Assembly: GCF_003007675.1 (NCBI RefSeq)
Contig: NZ_PXNP01000009.1
Span: 310,001 to 374,000, forward strand
DNA from: Marinobacter fuscus
Lineage (GTDB): Bacteria; Pseudomonadota; Gammaproteobacteria; Pseudomonadales; Oleiphilaceae
Length of the DNA stretch: 64,000 nucleotides
Reading direction: 5' to 3'
Each line of letters opens with the position of its first letter. Within the stretch, counting starts at the first letter, position 1. Under the pieces are notes generated by a model. The model made no database searches. It was not told the origin of the DNA and saw only the letters and a list, made by a program, of their open reading frames with translations. Shown here in pieces: positions 59,022-64,000 of this stretch. A program made the translations under genes and the position numbers.

Positions 59022-59032
59022 TCACAGGGCTT

Positions 59033-59473
59033 TCAGATTCCCGGGGCCGCCGGATGCACCCGCACCCCGGCAATTTTCCAGTCGCCTTCGATCAGCACCA
59101 TGCGGTAATAGGCCTGCCAGCGTTTGCCATCTGGCCCGCGCAATTTCACCGCCTGTATCTCGAACACGCCGTGCGGCACCCTCTCGGTAAATTCAATGGC
59201 GGTGGCTTGGTGCACCGCCGGATACGCCTGGCGCACCATATCGACAAACACCTGAGCCGATTTGAAACGCCGCTTGATGCCGATGGACGCCTCTGCCCAG
59301 GCCAGTTCCCGGTCGTCGTTCGCAAAGGCTTCTATCTGGCGCAGGATAGTGTCGCGAATCTGCGCGTCCTTGTCACTGGCGGTGGCCGGTGCGGGCGGAA
59401 GAAACAGCAAGGCCAGGGCGGTGCCCAGGGCCAGCAGCAACAGTCGCGTTTTGAATGTGGTTCGGTAGCACAT
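59033..59473 (-). CDS. DUF4864 domain-containing periplasmic protein
   Basis: This 146-residue protein has a signal peptide (about residues 8-32) and a DUF4864 domain: IRDTILRQIEAFANDDRELAWAEAS near the start and MVLIEGDWKIAGVRVHP at the end, the NTF2-like pattern. Function unknown. It is followed at 11 bases by the FAN1-type gene and could share its promoter. Confidence 0.9.
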   Translation of the reverse strand: MCYRTTFKTRLLLLALGTALALLFLPPAPATASDKDAQIRDTILRQIEAFANDDRELAWAEASIGIKRRFKSAQVFVDMVRQAYPAVHQATAIEFTERVPHGVFEIQAVKLRGPDGKRWQAYYRMVLIEGDWKIAGVRVHPAAPGI

Positions 59474-59662
59474 AGTGGCCCCCGATGTTGTTCGCTACCT
59501 AAAACTTTACGGGCAGGCGGGCACTTCAGATTCCTCTCTAAAATTCTCTCTAGATTCTTCTCTGAAAGCATAGTCCGAAGCCCAGTTGCGCGCCATTGTC
59601 AGGCGGCACGCTCTGCTGTGTCGCCGCGCCGTTCACAGCCCGTCAGTCAACAAATTTTCAGG

Positions 59663-59701
59663 TTGACCTTGCCAAGCCCTTCAATGATAACTATTATCAT
59701 T
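59663..59701 (+). promoter_or_regulatory. Promoter with Fur box
   Basis: AATGATAACTATTATCATT at 59683-59701 is a 19-base palindrome with one mismatched pair and matches the Fur consensus GATAATGATAATCATTATC closely. TTGACC (59663-59668) stands 17-18 bases before GATAAC, which lies inside the box, so Fur binding would cover the -10. The regulated gene starts 24 bases later, after AAGGAGGA. Confidence 0.85.
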
Positions 59702-59724
59702 TGCATCAAGACAAGGAGGAAGCC

Positions 59725-60240
59725 ATGAAATTTCTGTGCCCACGTCATCGCCGGATGTTCGCCAACCTGTCCCTGAAAGAACAAAACGACCTGTGGATGT
59801 TCTGGATGGAAAATGCCTTCACTTTCTGCGAAAACCGTGACACGGAGAAAGTCATCATGGTAACCGGCAGCGCCTTTGATCTGGCCTGCCTGGCCCGCAG
59901 CCGCCATCCGAACACCATGCATGTTGAATTAACCCTGTCTGCCATTCTGCTGTGCCGGGCGCTTCGGGATAACCACGATCTGGCCGCCGCCGACGAGGTT
60001 TTGCTGCGGGCCCTGGACAGCCTGCAGTCTGTCGAGCCGGGCCAGTACAGCCCCAGCGGTGGTTACAACACCGACCAATGCATCGAAATTCTGCTGGACA
60101 GGTCTCGCCACCCCGGGTTCTTTGCCCAGTATCTGAATTGGCCCGAATTTCCATTCAGCGATGACACCAGAGCGGCCCGGCGTGCGCGCCCCCGACGCCT
60201 GCTCTGGCCAACCGGGCCAGCGCCCATGATGGTTCACTAA
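59725..60240 (+). CDS. Unknown cytoplasmic protein under a Fur box
   Basis: I do not recognise this 171-residue protein. It has no signal peptide or membrane helix and starts MKFLCPRHRRMF, with a cysteine-histidine pair that could bind metal, then helical segments (LSLKEQNDLWMFWMENAF, LARSRHPNTMHVELTLSAILLCRALRDN) with a TPR-like look and a C-terminal arginine-rich tail. ATG 59725 has an ideal AAGGAGGA site. Iron-repressed expression is inferred from the Fur box 24 bases upstream. Function not known. Confidence 0.8.
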   Translation: MKFLCPRHRRMFANLSLKEQNDLWMFWMENAFTFCENRDTEKVIMVTGSAFDLACLARSRHPNTMHVELTLSAILLCRALRDNHDLAAADEVLLRALDSLQSVEPGQYSPSGGYNTDQCIEILLDRSRHPGFFAQYLNWPEFPFSDDTRAARRARPRRLLWPTGPAPMMVH

Positions 60241-60255
60241 TCGCCAGGAGGAACT

Positions 60256-60483
60256 ATGGGAATGCTCTTCCACTGCCCGGACACCCACGCCGCCCAAAGG
60301 CTGGCAGGCACTCCACAAACGCCGCAGCCACATCCTGCACGGCTGACTATCGGTATAGATATCGACAGCCTGGCCCGACTGCTGAGAGCCCGGCAGTTGC
60401 ATGTTGAAGATATTTCCTGCAACGACCCGGCCAGCAAGGCAATGATCCGTCAACTGTTGTTGGCGGTGGCACTGAACCCCTGA
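60256..60483 (+). CDS. Unknown 75-residue protein, second gene of the Fur-controlled pair
   Basis: This is a small soluble protein of no recognised family. It begins MGMLFHCPDTHAAQRLAG, again with a cysteine-proline and nearby histidines close to the N-terminus, like its upstream neighbour, and ends in a helical part (ASKAMIRQLLLAVALNP). ATG 60256 follows CAGGAGGAAC and lies 15 bases after the previous stop, so both are on one transcript. A metal-related role is a guess from motif and regulation. Confidence 0.75.
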   Translation: MGMLFHCPDTHAAQRLAGTPQTPQPHPARLTIGIDIDSLARLLRARQLHVEDISCNDPASKAMIRQLLLAVALNP

Positions 60484-60633
60484 GCAGGCGGCTGTCGGAG
60501 ACTGACTCGAAATTCCACATCAGCGACCCTTCCTGTCGTCAGACCCGGTTAGGTTGATTTGCCCAACCGCCACAGGCCTCCTATACAATAGCCGGTGGTA
60601 ATCCGCTTCGACCGACTGCAGACAAGGAACCTC

Positions 60634-63600
60634 ATGGCCGCGCCCTCTGCCATTGCACCCGGCTTTCATGCCATTCACGCCAACCATCTGGAAGACCTGC
60701 GCCGCGCCGTGGTCTACCTGTGCCGGCAGAACCCCATGCCGCCGCTGCAAAGCGAGACCTTTCTGGTGCAGAGTAACGGCATTGCCCAATGGCTGAAGCT
60801 GGCACTGGCTGAAAGCCCGGGTGATGAACACAGCGCCGGGGGGCTGGGCATTGCCGCCGGTATGGATTTCCTGTTCCCGGCGCGCTTTATCTGGCAGGCC
60901 TACCGGGCGGTGCTGCCCGAGGGTGAAGTGCCGGAGCAGTCACCGTTCGACAAGCACCAGCTGGTGTGGCGGCTGTACCGGATGCTGCCAAAACTGGTGG
61001 GGCAGGACGACGCCTTTGCCCCCCTGGCACGGTTTCTGGAGGGCACAGACACCGAGCTTCGCAACTTCCAGCTGGCGGAGAAAATCGCCGATCTGTTCGA
61101 CCAGTATCAGGTGTTCCGGGCCGACTGGCTGGCGGCCTGGGAAGCCGGGCGTAATACCCTGACCACCGCCCGGGGCGAAGAAAAGCCGCTGTCAGCCGAA
61201 ACCCTCTGGCAACCACTGTTATGGCGGGCGCTGGTGGCGGATGTCGATACCCAGGCACACACCAGCCGATCACAGATTCACACCCGCTTCATGGAGCAGG
61301 GCCAGCACCTGGCCGCCCCGGCCAACCCGGCCCGGCTGCCGCCGCGGATTGTGGTGTTCGGGGTCTCATCCTTGCCGCGCCAGGCACTGGAAGCCCTGTA
61401 TGTGCTCAGCCGGTTCAGCCAGGTGGTGCTCTGCGTTCACAACCCCTGCCAGTTCTACTGGGCCGACATCATCAGCGACCGGGAACTGCTGACCGCCGAG
61501 CGCAAACGGGGCAAGGCGCATCCGCTGCTGAGCGGGCTGGACGACGACCACCTGCACCAGCACGCCAACCCGCTGCTGGCCGCCTGGGGCAAGCAGGGCC
61601 GGGATTACATCCGGTTGCTGGATGAATTCGATAACCCCGAGGATTACCAGGCCCGTTTTCAGACCTCGGGGCAGAAAATCGATATTTTCTCTGACCATGG
61701 CGATGCCGAGGCCCCGCAACTGCTGCATCAGTTACAGAACGATATCCACAACCTGACGCCGCTGCTGGAAATTCGAAAACAACAGCGCCTGGTCGATCCG
61801 GCACAGGATCACTCCCTAGTATTCCACAGCGCCCACAGCGCCCAGCGCGAGGTGGAAATCCTGCACGACCAGCTGCTGGCCGCCTTCAATGCCGACCCGA
61901 CCCTGCGGCCCCGGGACGTGATGGTGATGGTGCCCGACATTAATGTGTATGCGCCCCACATTCAGGCGGTGTTTGGCCGCTACGAAGCAGGCCGCAAGCG
62001 GCATATTCCGTTCACCATCTCCGATCAGGGCCAGCGCCACCATGAACCCGTGCTGATTGCCCTGGAAACCCTGATGTCGCTGCCCCGCAGCCGATTCGGG
62101 GTGAGCGAAATCCTCAGCCTGCTGGAAGTCCCCGGTGTGCGGGCACGCTTTGACATTGCCGAAGACGACATTCCCCTGGCCCGGCAGTGGGTGGAGGGCG
62201 CCAACATCCGCTGGGGCCTGCACGGTGCGCACCGGCAAAGCCTGGATTTACCGGCGGCGCTGGAACGCAATACCTGGCAGGCGGGATTACAGGCCATGCT
62301 GCTGGGTTACAGCATGGGGGAAGATGAAGCCTGGGCGGAGGTGGAACCCTACGGTGAAATTGGCGGCTTGCAGGCCAGCCTGGCGGGCAAACTGGCAGAT
62401 TTCGTGCATCAGTTGGAGACACTCTGGCAGGCTTTGCAAACCAGCCGCAGCCCGGAACACTGGGAAGCCCTGTTTTCCGATATGCTGGCGCAGTTTTTCC
62501 ACCGGGTGACCGGCACCGACCTGTTGCTGCTCAACCGGTTCCGCCGCCAGCTGGAACAATGGCTCGACGACGCGCAGGCGGCGGGGCTGGCAGAGCAACC
62601 CCTGCCGCTGAACATCGTCCGGGATGTGCTGTTGCAGGGGCTGGATGAAGGCGGCCTGAACCAGCGTTTTCTGGCTGGCAAGGTGAATTTCGCCACCCTG
62701 ATGCCGATGCGCGCCATTCCGTTTCGCCGGGTCTGTCTGTTGGGCATGAACGACGGGGATTACCCCCGCTCCCGGCCACCGGTGGATTTCGACCTGATGG
62801 CCCAGGATTACCGGCCCGGCGACCGCTCTCGGCGGGAAGACGACCGCTACCTGTTCCTAGAAGCCATACTATCGGCCCGGGAGCAGCTCTACATCAGCTG
62901 GGTGGGGCGCAGCATCCGGGACGATTCCGAGCGGCCACCCTCGGTATTGATCGGCCAGTTGCAGGATCACCTGGACAGCCTGTGGCAGGTGACGAGGCAG
63001 GCCGATGTTCCCTGCACCCGGGCACTGACCACCCGACACCCGCTGCAGCCCTTCAGCCGGGACTATTTTCCCCTGGCGAATGGCCAGGGCGAGGGCGACG
63101 AACAGCAACCCCGGCCGCTGGCAGACATCCTGCAGGCACGGCGCCTGTTCACCTACGAGCGGGAATGGCGCAGCGCCCATGGCGCAGAAGCGGGCGAGCA
63201 GGGTCAAGCTCCGCTGCCCTTCCAGCCTTTGGAAGAGCCGATCAGCCTGAACGATTTGGCCGGATTCCTGAAAAAGCCCATCGACAGTTTTTATCAGCGG
63301 CGTTTGCAGGTGCGGTTTGACGAGGTGGACGACGAAGACACCGACACCGAGAACTTCGAGCTGACCGGGCTGGATCGCTGGCGCCTGGACAATGAACTGG
63401 TAAGCCAGGCAGTGCTCAAGGCCGCCAGCGACGAGGAATTGCAGGATCGCCTGGCAACTACCCTGGATCGCATGGCCCGCCGGGGTGATCTGGGCATGGG
63501 CGTGACCGAACATCGGTTGCGGGCGGAATTGGCCGGGCGCATGCCGGATCTGTTTTCCCGCTATCGGGAGGCGCTGGCCCAGTGGCCCGAAGCCCTGGAA

Positions 63601-64000
63601 GAACCCCAGGCCTTCGAATACCGGTTTCAAAACAGCACCGGGCACCTGGAGGTGGTGGATCTGATCGACAACCTGCGCCGCAACGCCAGCGGCCAGCAGT
63701 GTCGGCTGGTGGTCGCCAACTCGGGCCTGCTGAGCAGCTCTGGCCATGGCAAGAAAGTCCGCTACGCCAACCTGTTGCGGGACTGGGTGATTCACCTGGC
63801 CGGGCAACTTGGCGGGCAACCCTTTGAAACCCTGATTCTGGGCAAGGAAGAAGACCGCAAATTCCGCTTCCCCATCATGGCTCCGGAGCAGGCCCGGCAC
63901 CATTTCGAGGCCATTCTGGAAGCCTGGCTGGACGCCACCACCCGGGCGCTGCCGCTGCACTGCGAGGCCGGATTTGCCTGGATTACCAGTTTCTACGGCG
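60634..64000 (+). CDS. recC: Exodeoxyribonuclease V (RecBCD) subunit gamma, RecC, truncated by window end
   Basis: The first 1122 codons of RecC are present, open to the right edge without a stop. RecC recognises Chi and guides unwound DNA in RecBCD double-strand break repair. Family features are FLVQSNGIAQWLKLALAE near residue 47, the GMDFLFPARFIWQAYRAVLP region, and VCLLGMNDGDYPRSRPPVDFD (about residues 702-722), a hallmark of RecC. ATG 60634 (MAAPSAIAPGFHAIHA) gives the usual start. recB and recD should follow outside the window. Confidence 0.95.
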   Translation, partial: MAAPSAIAPGFHAIHANHLEDLRRAVVYLCRQNPMPPLQSETFLVQSNGIAQWLKLALAESPGDEHSAGGLGIAAGMDFLFPARFIWQAYRAVLPEGEVPEQSPFDKHQLVWRLYRMLPKLVGQDDAFAPLARFLEGTDTELRNFQLAEKIADLFDQYQVFRADWLAAWEAGRNTLTTARGEEKPLSAETLWQPLLWRALVADVDTQAHTSRSQIHTRFMEQGQHLAAPANPARLPPRIVVFGVSSLPRQALEALYVLSRFSQVVLCVHNPCQFYWADIISDRELLTAERKRGKAHPLLSGLDDDHLHQHANPLLAAWGKQGRDYIRLLDEFDNPEDYQARFQTSGQKIDIFSDHGDAEAPQLLHQLQNDIHNLTPLLEIRKQQRLVDPAQDHSLVFHSAHSAQREVEILHDQLLAAFNADPTLRPRDVMVMVPDINVYAPHIQAVFGRYEAGRKRHIPFTISDQGQRHHEPVLIALETLMSLPRSRFGVSEILSLLEVPGVRARFDIAEDDIPLARQWVEGANIRWGLHGAHRQSLDLPAALERNTWQAGLQAMLLGYSMGEDEAWAEVEPYGEIGGLQASLAGKLADFVHQLETLWQALQTSRSPEHWEALFSDMLAQFFHRVTGTDLLLLNRFRRQLEQWLDDAQAAGLAEQPLPLNIVRDVLLQGLDEGGLNQRFLAGKVNFATLMPMRAIPFRRVCLLGMNDGDYPRSRPPVDFDLMAQDYRPGDRSRREDDRYLFLEAILSAREQLYISWVGRSIRDDSERPPSVLIGQLQDHLDSLWQVTRQADVPCTRALTTRHPLQPFSRDYFPLANGQGEGDEQQPRPLADILQARRLFTYEREWRSAHGAEAGEQGQAPLPFQPLEEPISLNDLAGFLKKPIDSFYQRRLQVRFDEVDDEDTDTENFELTGLDRWRLDNELVSQAVLKAASDEELQDRLATTLDRMARRGDLGMGVTEHRLRAELAGRMPDLFSRYREALAQWPEALEEPQAFEYRFQNSTGHLEVVDLIDNLRRNASGQQCRLVVANSGLLSSSGHGKKVRYANLLRDWVIHLAGQLGGQPFETLILGKEEDRKFRFPIMAPEQARHHFEAILEAWLDATTRALPLHCEAGFAWITSFYG

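Overview
The window is a gammaproteobacterial chromosome segment, most likely Marinobacter or a close relative. This rests on high GC, on gene families recognised from protein sequence (a PA4642-family protein, a DUF2909 twin-TM protein in a cox cluster, a YheV zinc ribbon beside prlC), and on gene orders that I recall from the origin-proximal part of Pseudomonas aeruginosa (glyS-glyQ, trkA-rsmB-fmt-def, LysM-dprA-tsaC-hemF-aroE, prlC-yheV, coxBA-ctaG-coxC-surf1-ctaAB-sco). The assignment is inferred from family resemblance, not from a database search.

Layout. 1-9163 (minus strand): end of an MFS transporter, then a complete aa3-type cytochrome c oxidase cluster with subunits I-III, Cox11, SURF1, heme A synthase, heme O synthase, a Sco copper chaperone and a second Sco-like protein. 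9370-15773: MATE exporter, unknown proteins, DoxX, a 7TM-DISM diguanylate cyclase, DUF1653 and a Na+/H+ antiporter-family protein. 16004-16898: two AT-rich orphan genes. 17172-26565: YheV, oligopeptidase A, gamma carbonic anhydrase, Hsp20, a flagellar stator pair, and aroE-hemF-tsaC-dprA. 26654-35755: LysM protein, then def-fmt-rsmB-trkA, glyQS and tRNA-Pro(CGG).

37977-47482 is the main accessory region. It is a type I restriction-modification locus (hsdR, hsdM, hsdS) with an AAA ATPase/RloB-like TOPRIM pair between hsdR and hsdM, and dinD at its end. It ends at the remnant of a PIN-domain gene whose intact upstream partner lies at 47612-48325. Between hsdR and the ATPase gene is a cluster of perfect inverted repeats. 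hsdM carries an in-frame copy of a GC-rich palindromic repeat.

48502-60483: lipocalin, VOC protein, a YhiI-RbbA-YhhJ-type ABC exporter, a globin, a DNA-repair pair (Cas4-like nuclease/XPD-like helicase fusion plus a FAN1-type VRR-NUC nuclease), DUF4864, and two small unknown genes behind a near-perfect Fur box. The window closes inside recC.

The most interesting candidates for new biology are the ATPase/TOPRIM module with its hairpin-rich leader nested in the restriction operon, the helicase/FAN1 pair, and the Fur-controlled pair of unknown proteins. I see no CRISPR array, no integrase and no complete insertion sequence.
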